64,000 nt of DNA, from NCBI RefSeq assembly GCF_007421815.1, contig NZ_VLNT01000015.1:1-64000 (forward strand). The letters run 5' to 3'. Under the pieces are notes generated by a model, which saw nothing but the letters and a program-made list of their open reading frames with translations, was not told the DNA's origin and ran no database searches. This DNA is from Aeromicrobium piscarium (lineage in GTDB: Bacteria > Actinomycetota > Actinomycetes > Propionibacteriales > Nocardioidaceae). The translations under genes and the position numbers were made by a program. Positions 1 through 9,178 of the stretch are shown here, in pieces; position 1 is the stretch's first letter; every line of letters starts with the position of its first letter.

Positions 1-93
1 TACCACCGGCAACGCCCCCAGGACTCACTCGGCGGGTTGACCCCCATCGAGTACGAGGACAAGATCACCACCAACGCAGCAGCCGCTGCCTAA
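1..93 (+). pseudogene. IS3-family transposase, C-terminal end (cut by window)
   Basis: The frame open from base 1 ends in TAA at 91-93. It encodes about 30 residues with the SLGGLTPIEYE signature that closes the DDE integrase core of IS3-type OrfB transposases, followed by an alanine-rich tail. The start lies outside the window, so I cannot tell whether the transposase is intact. No terminal inverted repeat was identified just downstream. Confidence 0.75.
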
Positions 94-267
94 ACAACAA
101 CTGTCACCCGCGGCTGCATCACGCCCAAGGTCGCCGCCGAATACGGCACCACCTGGCAGCACTACGCCGCTCTCGACCACCAACCACGCCGCCGCATCTC
201 ACCGGCTGAGAAGCTCGCCGCTCAAGTCGGCGGGACGTCAGGTCATCTCGCTGGACTCGACCTCTGA
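94..267 (+). pseudogene. unrecognised coding remnant without start codon
   Basis: After the transposase stop the same frame stays open to TGA at 265-267. It reads like protein (ITPKVAAEYGTTWQHYAAL, then an arginine-rich stretch and SPAEKLAAQVGG) but has no ATG, GTG or TTG start. It probably is the 3' remnant of a gene interrupted or trimmed by the insertion element. I do not recognise the family. Confidence 0.3.
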
Positions 268-273
268 GGCCAC

Positions 274-1527
274 GTGCTGCTCACCGATGTGTTCGAGTGG
301 CTTCACCCCTCGATTCGTTTCGGCCTGTTCTGGGCCTGTCAGAATCTGAGGATGGATGAGTTGCCCGGCTCTGCCGACGTGGCAGCGCGCCTACGGATGA
401 CGGCGTTGCGAGGGTTCGGGCCCGACCTTGACTCCACGCATGGTGTTCCCTGGGGGCGAGACAACGCCCGGATCACGATTCCTTGGAGCGACTGTCCCAT
501 CCCGGCGGTGCTCAAGCTCGCACTATCGCTGATCGATCTGGAGGTCTGCGGTCCTGGCGAAAAGGTCGCGTGGTGGGTACCGTTCGTGTTTGATGGGCAC
601 CGCTTTGAGCTTGCCCACCAGAAGTTCGGCCTCCGGCTCCGCCTCATGAACGACGGCCTCGAACCTGAGCGAGTGGAGTCGCTACTGCAGGCCGTCCGGA
701 AAAAACTGCTCGCATCAATGCGCATCGTGGAGAAGGCCGTCAACCGAGCCTCTGGAAGCATCCTAGACGCCGGGGACGTGACAGTGATCAACCAACATTC
801 CCGACTACAGAAGGCATACGAATACTTCCGCAACCGCGCTATCAACCCGACCAGGGTGGAGGACCAGAACACGACCTTTGGCGAGATCGGAAGTCCGGAG
901 GGATTCTTCTACTCCTTCGTAAGCGGGCGAGCAGTGATGGAGCTGAACGCAACGCACGACATGGTTGCCGCCGTCATCGCTTACATCAGCAGACTGGAGC
1001 ACGACTTGGTGTTGGCGCTTCCGTTCGTCGGGTTCGACGCGAGCAAAGATCACCTCGCTGACTTCATCGGGTCGCGATGGGGACTTAAGTTCGAGCGCGT
1101 GCTCGGACCGTCCGGCGAAGCGAAGACCTATCTGAATCGTCTCGGCGCGGTCGTGGAACGTTGGCGGAATCCCTACGCGCACGGTGGCTTTGAGAAGGGG
1201 CACGGTTCCACCGTGTTCGTCCACGTTCCTGGAGCTGGTGCGCTGCCGATCGGTCTCAACACGATTCGCGCTAAGCCGTTCTTCTCGTTGGCCAACGCTA
1301 GCGAGCTCGCAATCCGGGACGTATTCGCGCTCTTCGACGAGGTCGACGCATGGCTCGCGAACACGTTGCGTCATGCCAGCAAGTGGATCGACTCAGGCCT
1401 CGCCGTGCGGTTCGACGCGGAATTTTGTGCCACGATACGGTCCGTCGCAGACAAGGACGACAGGTTCGACGCCTACCTGAGCTACATGGAGTATCAGCAG
1501 GACACGATCGACAATATGGACTACTGA
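274..1527 (+). CDS. HEPN-motif protein, candidate RNase or toxin
   Basis: 417-residue soluble, mostly helical protein of unknown family. Residues 296-303 read RWRNPYAH, giving R298-N299-x3-H303. This is the Rx4-6H signature with a polar residue after Arg that marks catalytic HEPN RNases. The motif sits in the C-terminal third, as in many fused HEPN proteins; the N-terminal 200 residues match nothing I know. GTG start at 274 with TGAGG just upstream; an in-frame TGA at 265 blocks extension. ATG at 352 is an alternative start. HEPN proteins on mobile elements are often toxins or anti-phage effectors, which is inference here. No obvious antitoxin (MNT or small acidic partner) is adjacent. Confidence 0.6.
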   Translation: MLLTDVFEWLHPSIRFGLFWACQNLRMDELPGSADVAARLRMTALRGFGPDLDSTHGVPWGRDNARITIPWSDCPIPAVLKLALSLIDLEVCGPGEKVAWWVPFVFDGHRFELAHQKFGLRLRLMNDGLEPERVESLLQAVRKKLLASMRIVEKAVNRASGSILDAGDVTVINQHSRLQKAYEYFRNRAINPTRVEDQNTTFGEIGSPEGFFYSFVSGRAVMELNATHDMVAAVIAYISRLEHDLVLALPFVGFDASKDHLADFIGSRWGLKFERVLGPSGEAKTYLNRLGAVVERWRNPYAHGGFEKGHGSTVFVHVPGAGALPIGLNTIRAKPFFSLANASELAIRDVFALFDEVDAWLANTLRHASKWIDSGLAVRFDAEFCATIRSVADKDDRFDAYLSYMEYQQDTIDNMDY

Positions 1528-1717
1528 GCCACGAGGGGCATCGAAGTTGGCCCTTCGAAATCGTCAACCATGTTCACGTCAGGGCGCCAGTTAACGATGA
1601 CAAATCGCATCAGGCGCGATTCGTCATCGTTGCTGATCCACGTAGATCTGGCATCCAGAGGGCGCTTTGGAGTTGGGATAATTGAGCTGACCAGGACGCG
1701 GGATGGAGGGAATGCAC

Positions 1718-1909
1718 ATGACTGTTGCGACCGTGAGCACGAGGTGGGACATCGAGGAGCATGCAAACGAGGATGGCCGGCTGAGTACCGGTCTGCGAAA
1801 GAAGCACAGGCAGTTCCGCCAGCTCATCGTCTCGGGCGACCTTGATTTCGACGTGCCCGATAAAGCGCGATTCCTCTCTAACGACCGACCTTCATGCCTC
1901 GTCGGCTAG
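1718..1909 (+). CDS. small hypothetical protein, first gene of a pair
   Basis: 63 residues, charged, with no membrane segment and no recognised family. ATG at 1718 was chosen because GGAGGG (1705-1710) lies seven bases upstream; ATGs at 1703 and 1712 are badly placed. The stop is seven bases before the ATG of the 306-residue gene, so the two are probably co-transcribed. A small gene in front of a larger unknown one in a mobile island could be a regulator or an antitoxin; nothing in its sequence decides this. Confidence 0.5.
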   Translation: MTVATVSTRWDIEEHANEDGRLSTGLRKKHRQFRQLIVSGDLDFDVPDKARFLSNDRPSCLVG

Positions 1910-1916
1910 TCCGATC

Positions 1917-2837
1917 ATGACAATGAGTGGAGAGTCGCCCACGATGGGGCCTTACAAGCTTGCAACGGCCGGGCTGCGTGACCTCGCAACGACCTGGGAT
2001 GCTCTGGCATACCGGTGCGGAGACCCGCCGTCCGCATCGAGCCCCTGCATGTATGAGGCAACGCTGCTGCCGCCCGAAATCGCCGCCCCGGAACAGCTGA
2101 CGCGGGCCGTTGCCAATGACGCCGTCCTCTACGTGACCGCCGCAACGCAGCAGTTGCGTTCGCTTGCTGCCCTCGTTGCGCTCGGCTCAGAGATTGTGCT
2201 CACCGGCTGGTCGGTGACGAGGACCCTCGCGGAGCACTGCGGTCGCGCCGCATGGCTGCTGAGTCCCGACGTCACACCGACCGGTCGCGTCGCCCGGTTC
2301 TACATGGAGCGGATCGTCAGCATACACATGGCAAGGCTGGCCGCTGAGAAGATCGGCGAGCGGGGATACGCCAAGGAACTGAAACGAGAGCGCGAAGTGA
2401 TCCTGGCCCAAGCCCGCCAAGTGTTCCCTGACATCGATCTGTTCACAGTCGAGAAACTAAATGATTGGGAGGTCGGCGGCGAGCCGTACGCCGGCCTCAG
2501 CAAGGTCCTCAACCTCTTCGGTGAATCCCACCTTGATGCAAACGGTCTCTACGACACGCTCTCATCCTTCACGCACCCGTCTCTTCACCGCCTCCGCGCC
2601 CAAACCCAGATCAAACAACTCGATGACCGCGTACACCATGCCTTCGTCGCAGAACCCGATGTCATCCACTGGCAGCTCGCGACTGCCAGCATGTGCGTAT
2701 ATGGGGCAGCACAACACGCTGTCGGCTACCTGGACATCGACCCAGCACTACTCGAAGAATGGGCCGATCGTCATCCGCGGCTGCTCAAGTGGGCACGAGA
2801 GACTGAAGAAGCAGCCGAGCAGACAACCGAAGATTAA
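1917..2837 (+). CDS. hypothetical helical protein (DUF5677-like?)
   Basis: 306 residues, soluble and mainly helical. The frame is open from 1842, but ATG 1917 clears the upstream small gene and is the likelier start. The segment VTRTLAEHCGRAAWLL followed later by SSFTHPSLHRL resembles the R-x3-E...W and 'HPS' pattern of DUF5677-type proteins, a loosely HEPN-like helical group. I cannot confirm the family by eye. RTLAEH would also fit an Rx4H pattern. It is the second of two coupled genes between the HEPN protein and the Ntn-like protein. Confidence 0.5.
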   Translation: MTMSGESPTMGPYKLATAGLRDLATTWDALAYRCGDPPSASSPCMYEATLLPPEIAAPEQLTRAVANDAVLYVTAATQQLRSLAALVALGSEIVLTGWSVTRTLAEHCGRAAWLLSPDVTPTGRVARFYMERIVSIHMARLAAEKIGERGYAKELKREREVILAQARQVFPDIDLFTVEKLNDWEVGGEPYAGLSKVLNLFGESHLDANGLYDTLSSFTHPSLHRLRAQTQIKQLDDRVHHAFVAEPDVIHWQLATASMCVYGAAQHAVGYLDIDPALLEEWADRHPRLLKWARETEEAAEQTTED

Positions 2838-3188
2838 CCGTCCGACTCAACGGCTCAGTCACGCTTGAAGCTGTTCGCTCCACTTGGATACACACCTGTA
2901 CCGATAAGAGCCCACGATCGAACCCAGAGGCGACGCTAGGGCGGGCGCAGAACCGCCGTAGGTGAGACGACAGTCTTTGGGATCTCATGCGAGTGGGGCG
3001 CCAACCTTGACCATCGGCGCCCCACTCAAAGACCTGGGTGCGGGACGAGTCCCGCAGTGACACCTCGTACTGCCACGATGGAGGCAGTCCCAGGAGTTGC
3101 GTGCCCGTCTTCCATTCGACCGGAGAGAAGGGCTAGCCCGACAAGACGGGCAACACTAGAATCGCACATATCTGATGGAAAGGGAAAC
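2838..3188 (+). other. 351-base intergenic region with two dyads
   Basis: No gene seen. It carries a 12-bp perfect inverted repeat (GAGTGGGGCGCC at 2991-3002, GGCGCCCCACTC at 3016-3027), which could terminate the upstream pair although no T-run follows. A second compact dyad is GCGGGAC-GA-GTCCCGC at 3040-3055. The last 40 bases include an AT-richer stretch (CACATATCTGATGG) that could be the -10 region of the next gene. Confidence 0.5.
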
Positions 3189-4025
3189 ATGACGTCCCTC
3201 GTTGCATGGGTAGGCGCAGACACCCGAGGCCCTGCATCCTTGAACATCGCCACAGATAGCCGCATCAGTTGGACAAGCGGAACGTCCGTATCTCATTACT
3301 GGGATCAAGGAAAGAAGATCTTCGCCTCAAAGACGGCGCCGCTTGTTGTGGCCTATGTCGATGACGTGTTGTTTCCGACGCTTGTATTGCCAGGGTTGAT
3401 CGATCGTATCGACCGGCAGGTTTTTCGCTCCGATGGAGCCGCGGTCGACGGCGTTCTTTCGGTGTTGAGACATGGATGGCGTAGCTATCCAGCAGCCGAG
3501 CGACGACCGGTGACGTTCTACGTCGGGTACCGGACGGGCGAGGGTATGACCGCAGTCTTTCGGCTCGTCCAACTATCAGTCGACGAGTCCGGTGACTGGG
3601 AAGTGTCAGACCAGCCCATTCCAAACCAATCAGCTTGCCTTAAGGTCGACGGTTCGGGGAGGAGCGCTATTACGATCGCCTTGGATAGCTGGCAGTTGAG
3701 CAGCGCAGCGAATACAAGCCGAGCCGTCTTTAGCGGATTCGTCGATGCAGTTGTCTCGGGCGTGGACCCTAAATCTGGAGGTGCCCCGCAACTTGGCAGC
3801 CTCTATCGGGTTGGACCTGGGCGTCTTCTCGGAATTGTCCATAACGAAGAGCGCTACTTCGCCGGAGCTCGACTCATCGGTGACGAGGAGGTCGAGCATG
3901 TCGAGTGGCGTAACTCCTTGTTTGAACGCACCGATGGCCGCAGAAAGTCGAGACTTCCTCACGCACAGGCGCAACCACGGCCAGAAGAGATGAAGAAAGC
4001 ACCGCCCCAAGAGACCGTCTCCTGA
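3189..4025 (+). CDS. Ntn-hydrolase-like protein (proteasome beta / HslV-like fold)
   Basis: 278 residues starting MTSLVAWVGADTRGPASL. ATG 3189 has AAAGGGA upstream; the frame is open from 3057 but that extension lacks a good ribosome site. Thr2 directly after Met, Asp23 in IATDSRISW and Lys43 in WDQGKKIF reproduce the Thr1 / Asp17 / Lys33 layout of HslV and proteasome beta subunits with slightly wider spacing, followed by a GxxxD-like second strand (AYVDDVLFPTLVL). This suggests an N-terminal nucleophile hydrolase activated by Met removal. No HslU-like ATPase is nearby. The C-terminal 30 residues are basic, proline-rich and probably disordered. Substrate unknown; role in defence or in the mobile element is inference. 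Confidence 0.55.
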   Translation: MTSLVAWVGADTRGPASLNIATDSRISWTSGTSVSHYWDQGKKIFASKTAPLVVAYVDDVLFPTLVLPGLIDRIDRQVFRSDGAAVDGVLSVLRHGWRSYPAAERRPVTFYVGYRTGEGMTAVFRLVQLSVDESGDWEVSDQPIPNQSACLKVDGSGRSAITIALDSWQLSSAANTSRAVFSGFVDAVVSGVDPKSGGAPQLGSLYRVGPGRLLGIVHNEERYFAGARLIGDEEVEHVEWRNSLFERTDGRRKSRLPHAQAQPRPEEMKKAPPQETVS

Positions 4026-4079
4026 TAGCGAATCGCTCTCGCATCCATCGGCTTCGCCAACTCTGCACACCTGAAAGGT

Positions 4080-7000
4080 GTGACGGTCTCGATGCGGGTC
4101 ATGTCGGCGGGCAGTGGCTACAAGTACCTGTTGAAGTCGGTCGTTGCCGGTGACGGCGACCGGTCACTCTCGACGCCGCTGACGCGCTACTACGCCGAGG
4201 CGGGCAACCCGCCCGGCTTCTGGATGGGCTCGGGCTTAGCCGCATTCGGTGACGGCCAGCTGACCATAGGAGCGCAGGTGTCCGAATCGCAGCTCCAGCT
4301 GCTGATCGGGATGGGCTGTGATCCGATCACCGGAGATCCGTTGGGGCGGGCGTATCAGCGGTTCGCGTCGGTCGCCGAACGGGTCGAGCGTCGCATCGCG
4401 GACCTCGACCCCGCGCTTAGCGCGGGCGAACGATCCGAGCAGGTCGCTCAGATCGAGACGGAGGAGACCAAACGCGGCACCCGACGAGCCGTAGCGGGCT
4501 TCGACTACACGTTCAGCGTTCCCAAGAGCGTGTCGGTGCTATGGGCTGTTGCCGACGTGGGCACCCAGGCATTGATCGCAGACGCGCATCATTCCGCGAC
4601 TGCTGAGGTGATCGAGTTCTTGGAGCGCGAGGTTGCCACGACCAGGGTCGGTGCCACAGGGCCGGATGGAGCGGTGGCGCATGTTGACGTCGCCGGCGTC
4701 GCGGCCACCGCGTTCGACCACTACGACAGCAGGTCCGCTGACCCTCAACTGCACACGCACGTCGTCATCAGCAACAAAGTGATGACCGTGCAAGACGGGT
4801 GCTGGAGAACGCTGGCTGGTCGTCCGATGCACCAAGCGGTGGTTGCGCTATCCGAGTTGTACAACGCGGTTCTGGCCGATCACCTCACCCGCAACCTCGG
4901 CGTAGCTTGGGAGCAACGCGACCGCGGCCGAGACCGCAACCGAGCCTGGGAAATCGTCGGCGTCAGCGAGGAGCTGGTCGACGAGTTCTCCACTCGTTCG
5001 CGGCATATCGAGGTCGAGAAGGACCGACTCATCGCCGACTACGCGCATCAGCACGGGCGCCAGCCATCGGCGAGAATGGTGCTGAAACTGCGCGCCCAGG
5101 CCACCCTCGCCACCCGCCCAGACAAACAGGTGCGGTCGTTGGCTGACCTCACTGCCGAGTGGCGCCAGCGTGCCACCAGGGTGCTCGGGCAGGACGCCAC
5201 TGGCTGGGCGCGCACCGTCATTACCGGCAATGATCCCGTTGTGGTGTTGCGGACCGATGACGTGCCACTCGACGTGGTCGGCGATGTCGGTCAGGCCGTG
5301 GTCGAGGCTGTAGGGGAGAGGCGCTCGACCTGGCAGCGTTGGAACTTGATGGCCGAAGCGAGCCGTCAGGTCATGGGATGGCGGTTCGCCAGTACAGCCG
5401 ATCGGGAGGCGATCACCGGCATGATCGCCGACGCCGCCGAACAGGCTTCGCTGCGGCTCACCCCTCCCGAACTCGCATCGAGCCCGATCCGATTTCAACG
5501 CGCCGACGGCACGACCAGGTTCCGGCCCCAGCACTCGACCGTATTCTCCGCCGAACACTTGTTGAAGGCCGAGGACCGGCTACTCGACCGTGCCAACAAC
5601 ACCGCTGGTCCAACAGTGGACCTGAAGACGGTGGAACAGTTCAGCTCCCGCCCCGATCGTGAAGGACGAAGGCTCGGGAACGACCAGGCCGCCGCGCTTA
5701 GCGCGATCGCCCTGTCCGGGCGGGCGATCGACGTGCTAGTCGGCCCAGCTGGTGCGGGCAAGACCACCGCCATGTCGGCATTGCGCAGAGCGTGGGAGAA
5801 ACAGCACGGCCCCGGCTCGGTGGTCGGACTGGCGCCCTCTGCGGTCGCCGCCGACGTCCTCGGCGATGAGTTGGGGATCGAGACCGAGAACACTGCCAAA
5901 TGGTGGCAGAGCCACATCATGTATGGCACGACATTTCAGGCCGGGCAACTTGTCATCATCGACGAAGCCAGCCTGGCCGGCACCATGTCCCTCGACCGGA
6001 TCAGCGGCCTGGCAGCCGACGCTGGGGCGAAGGTGTTACTGGTCGGCGACTACGGCCAGCTCCAATCGGTCGATGCGGGTGGGGCGTTCGCGATGCTCGT
6101 CCACGACCGCTCCGACGCCCCCGAGCTGACCGACGTCCACCGTTTCACCCACGGCTGGGAGAAGATCACCTCGCTCCAACTACGTCACGGGCGACCCGAG
6201 GCGATCGACGCCCTCATCAAACGTGGCCGGGTCACCGGCGGCGAGGAAGAGGACATGATCGACGCCGCTTACACCGCCTGGCGGCACGATATCCAGGCTG
6301 GGCGGGCGTCGATCCTCGTCGCCGAAACCCACCAGATCGTGACCGCGCTCAACCAGCGCGCCCGTGTCGATCTGATTCTTGGCGGCACAATTGACCCAGC
6401 CCGAGAACTGGCTCTGCGCGACGGCACCGGAGTGTCCGAGGGCGACACGATCATCACCCGCCACAACGACCGCCGGCTACGCAACCGTCGGACCTGGGTC
6501 CGCAACGGCGACCGCTGGACCGTCACCCGCATTCGCGAAGACGGCTCGATGATGATTCGCCCAGTCGGACGAAGATTTGGCGGCGGAATCGTGCTCCCGG
6601 CGGACTATGTCGCCGAGCACGTCGACCTCGGCTACGCAGTCACCGCCCATCGGGCCCAAGGCATCACCACCGACACCGCCCACACCGTTGTCACGCGCAC
6701 CACGACACGAGAGAACTTCTACGTCGCCATGACCCGGGGTGCCGACCGCAATCACGCCTACGTCGGAGTCGACAGAGAGGATCATGAACACCTCGAACCA
6801 CCCATCGGCGACGGCCCCGAACAGATGGCCCGCGCCGCGCTCTACGGCGTGCTCGACCACATCGGCGCCGAACTATCCGCGCACGAGACCATCACCGCCG
6901 AACACGAACGATGGGGCTCCATCGCCGAACTCGCCGCTGAGTACGAGACCATCGCCCAAGCCGCCCAACACGACCGCTGGGCATCCCTGCTGGCAGAGTC

Positions 7001-7640
7001 CAATCTCACCGACGACCAAGTCGCCGACGTCCTGGCCTCCGACGCCTACGGCGCCCTGTCCGCGGAACTGCGCCGAGCCGAAGCCAACAGCTATCACCTC
7101 GACCGACTGTTCCCGCGTCTCGTTGCTGCTCGCGGCTTCGCTGACGCCGCCGACGTCGCGTCAGTTCTGCACGCCCGCCTCGCCAAAGCCACCGCCCTTC
7201 CAGCAGGCTCTGGCCGCAACCGCAAGACACCGCGTCTCATCGCCGGCCTCATGCCCTATGCGGACGGCCCCATGACCACCGACATGCGCCGAGCTCTCGA
7301 CGAACGCCACGAGCTGATCGAACAACGCGCCGACGCCGTACTCGACGCTGCCTTAGCCGACAAGGAACCCTGGACCACCCGGCTGGGGGAACAGCTCACC
7401 GACAAGAGAGAGGCCAAGCGATGGCGGCGCAACGCCCGCATCATCGCCGCCTATCGCGATCGCTACCAGATCACCACCGCCACGCCCCTCGGCCCCGACC
7501 CAGAAACCACGGCCCAAAAGATCGACCACGCCCGCGCCGAGGCAGCTCTGTGGCGTACGCGAGCGATTGCCACGAGAAAGGGCCCGGATAGCCGTGAACG
7601 GCCTCCGGTGGAACACGATCAGGTTGGACCACGACTGTGA
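4080..7640 (+). CDS. MobF conjugative relaxase-helicase (TrwC/TraA family)
   Basis: 1186 residues. The N-terminal HUH relaxase nicks and covalently holds the transferred strand at oriT, and the C-terminal RecD-like helicase unwinds it. Visible are tandem tyrosines Y37/Y38 (RYYAEAG), the metal triad H214, H225, H227 (spacing as in TrwC), Walker A VGPAGAGKTT near residue 557, Walker B IIDEAS, and the helicase motif TAHRAQGIT near 855. GTG 4080 gives the usual MTVSMRVMSAG start although GAAAGG is very close; ATG 4092 is possible. The gene is intact. No coupling protein, T4SS or integrase is in view, so the element is either mobilisable or extends left. oriT was not located. Confidence 0.95.
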   Translation: MTVSMRVMSAGSGYKYLLKSVVAGDGDRSLSTPLTRYYAEAGNPPGFWMGSGLAAFGDGQLTIGAQVSESQLQLLIGMGCDPITGDPLGRAYQRFASVAERVERRIADLDPALSAGERSEQVAQIETEETKRGTRRAVAGFDYTFSVPKSVSVLWAVADVGTQALIADAHHSATAEVIEFLEREVATTRVGATGPDGAVAHVDVAGVAATAFDHYDSRSADPQLHTHVVISNKVMTVQDGCWRTLAGRPMHQAVVALSELYNAVLADHLTRNLGVAWEQRDRGRDRNRAWEIVGVSEELVDEFSTRSRHIEVEKDRLIADYAHQHGRQPSARMVLKLRAQATLATRPDKQVRSLADLTAEWRQRATRVLGQDATGWARTVITGNDPVVVLRTDDVPLDVVGDVGQAVVEAVGERRSTWQRWNLMAEASRQVMGWRFASTADREAITGMIADAAEQASLRLTPPELASSPIRFQRADGTTRFRPQHSTVFSAEHLLKAEDRLLDRANNTAGPTVDLKTVEQFSSRPDREGRRLGNDQAAALSAIALSGRAIDVLVGPAGAGKTTAMSALRRAWEKQHGPGSVVGLAPSAVAADVLGDELGIETENTAKWWQSHIMYGTTFQAGQLVIIDEASLAGTMSLDRISGLAADAGAKVLLVGDYGQLQSVDAGGAFAMLVHDRSDAPELTDVHRFTHGWEKITSLQLRHGRPEAIDALIKRGRVTGGEEEDMIDAAYTAWRHDIQAGRASILVAETHQIVTALNQRARVDLILGGTIDPARELALRDGTGVSEGDTIITRHNDRRLRNRRTWVRNGDRWTVTRIREDGSMMIRPVGRRFGGGIVLPADYVAEHVDLGYAVTAHRAQGITTDTAHTVVTRTTTRENFYVAMTRGADRNHAYVGVDREDHEHLEPPIGDGPEQMARAALYGVLDHIGAELSAHETITAEHERWGSIAELAAEYETIAQAAQHDRWASLLAESNLTDDQVADVLASDAYGALSAELRRAEANSYHLDRLFPRLVAARGFADAADVASVLHARLAKATALPAGSGRNRKTPRLIAGLMPYADGPMTTDMRRALDERHELIEQRADAVLDAALADKEPWTTRLGEQLTDKREAKRWRRNARIIAAYRDRYQITTATPLGPDPETTAQKIDHARAEAALWRTRAIATRKGPDSRERPPVEHDQVGPRL

Positions 7641-7768
7641 AGCAGCAGCGATCGTCATGGCTCAGCTGACGAAGGAGACCCCAGCGGGAGGGTCGAGCGG
7701 TCCGAACTCTTGGCGAAGCTAGGTAACTGTCGAACCCTGTTATGCCCGCTACCTCAGGTGGACTGGAG

Positions 7769-8152
7769 TCAGGCGCTTCGGAACGTGTCAGTACCGTGCA
7801 CTGGGCACAACTTGACCGCCTCGCCGGTCAACGCCAGCATCCTTTCTGCCGCCGAGAGCAGGTCGATGAGGGCTTCAGGATGCTGGAGCGAGTAAACCGA
7901 GGCCCGTCCCACCGGCCGTGACGTCACCAGGCCAGCGTCCTTCAGGCACGCCAAGTGCTTCGACACGGTGCTCTGCGACAGACCCAGATGCTCCGTCAAG
8001 TCAACGACACGGTGTTCGCCGAGTTGCAGATGCTGAAGAATCACCAACCGCGACGGGTCGCTGAAGCCGTGAAACAGGCATGCCGCGGCCTTCATGGCCT
8101 CGGCTTCACCAAACTGCTGCTCCGCCTCAGGGCTAGTGATTCCCATCGTCAT
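7769..8152 (-). CDS. ArsR/SmtB-family metalloregulator
   Basis: 127-residue winged-helix repressor. The DNA-recognition helix is LGLSQSTVSKHLACLKDAGLV. Candidate metal ligands are C25/H28 (ACLFHGF), C69 in the recognition helix (HLACL) and C116/H119 (KLCPVHG). This is a Cd/Zn/Pb-type layout rather than the As(III) CxC pair, but it is not the exact CmtR set (CmtR has LSCLRGC). The start is ATG at 8150-8152; upstream frame extension is unlikely because it crosses the putative operator. It probably controls itself and, through a shared CGATGATA motif, the CDF exporter 7.8 kb away. Convergent with the relaxase. Confidence 0.88.
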   Translation of the reverse strand: MTMGITSPEAEQQFGEAEAMKAAACLFHGFSDPSRLVILQHLQLGEHRVVDLTEHLGLSQSTVSKHLACLKDAGLVTSRPVGRASVYSLQHPEALIDLLSAAERMLALTGEAVKLCPVHGTDTFRSA

Positions 8153-8170
8153 ATCTCGATGATATTCGAT
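8151..8170. promoter_or_regulatory. putative ArsR operator at the arsR start
   Basis: ATATC (8151-8155) and GATAT (8161-8165) form a dyad around TCGAT, overlapping the arsR start codon and continuing to TTCGAT. It includes CGATGATA (8157-8164), also present in the perfect dyad before the CDF gene at 15,898. The position fits autorepression by steric block. Confidence 0.45.
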
Positions 8171-8272
8171 GCAAGCGCTTGATTCCAGGGGTGCATGCGT
8201 TACTCTCGACCAAGTCCATTGCGATCGCGGAGTCTTGACGCCGCGTTTGTTCTTGACCGATACGGAGACTGG

Positions 8273-9082
8273 GTGAAGCCGACAGCGCAACGTCGTGGTG
8301 CGGGTCGAGCGACCTCTGATCCCGCCGGCGGTAAGCGAGTCGCACCGAAGAAAGAATCCCGATATGGCGTGCGCGTCGCGCCTGCAATCGCTGGCTTGGT
8401 CGCGATGTCGGCAGCAGGCTTCGGCACAGTGACGGTCGGCGACAGCCAAGACGACACAGTAATGTCAAGCGGCCCGCGCCAGACCACCGACCGATCCTAT
8501 GCCGGTGTGGACGCCGGCAGCACCGACGGCACCGACATCAGCCGAAGCTTCAACCGGCAAGTCTACGAGGAGCAGCGCACGACTCAGGAAGAGCAGCTGG
8601 CGATCGTAGCTGCACAACGCCAGCAAATCGAGCAGGATGTGGAATCCTACGCCGAACAAGTCGCCGACCAATGGGTCATCCCGGTCACTGGCTACCGTCT
8701 AACGGCCCGATTCGGCCAATCCAGTGGCCTGTGGTCTAGCGGGCAACACACAGGCTTGGATCTTGCCGGACCATCCGGCACCACTATTGTCGCTGCGGCG
8801 AGCGGCACGGTGAAGACCGCAGGGTATGACGGTGCCTATGGCAACAAGACGTCGATCGTGCTGGACGACATCGACCCCGGCAACCAGACCGAGATGTGGT
8901 ACGCGCACCAGAGTCGAATCGTGGTCGAGCCAGGGCAGAAGGTCAACGCCGGTGACGTGATCGGCTATACCGGGGCGACGGGGAATGTCACCGGCCCACA
9001 TCTACACCTTGAGGTACGCCCAGAGGGCGGGGAGCCCGTCAATCCGGAAGAGGCGCTTCAAGAGCATGGGGTTCGTCCCTGA
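8273..9082 (+). CDS. M23-family metallopeptidase, membrane-anchored
   Basis: 269 residues. A basic N-terminus is followed by one membrane segment (about residues 30-50, APAIAGLVAMSAAGFG), a coiled-coil-like region rich in Gln/Glu (near 100-140) and a C-terminal lysostaphin-type M23 domain. Zn ligands are visible as HTGLD (HxxxD) and HLHLEV. Such enzymes cut peptidoglycan cross-links outside the membrane. GTG 8273 was chosen for the GGAG six bases upstream; the open frame runs back to 8195. On conjugative elements M23 enzymes often open the wall for transfer, but here the neighbours are cytochrome genes. Divergent from arsR. Confidence 0.85.
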   Translation: MKPTAQRRGAGRATSDPAGGKRVAPKKESRYGVRVAPAIAGLVAMSAAGFGTVTVGDSQDDTVMSSGPRQTTDRSYAGVDAGSTDGTDISRSFNRQVYEEQRTTQEEQLAIVAAQRQQIEQDVESYAEQVADQWVIPVTGYRLTARFGQSSGLWSSGQHTGLDLAGPSGTTIVAAASGTVKTAGYDGAYGNKTSIVLDDIDPGNQTEMWYAHQSRIVVEPGQKVNAGDVIGYTGATGNVTGPHLHLEVRPEGGEPVNPEEALQEHGVRP

Positions 9083-9178
9083 CGGCCAGTTCTTGTCTAC
9101 ACCGGGCACCCTTACAGATTCGTCTGAGTCACGGACCCTGATATTGATGTATCGAGCGGTTTCTGTGGGTTTTGGGTC

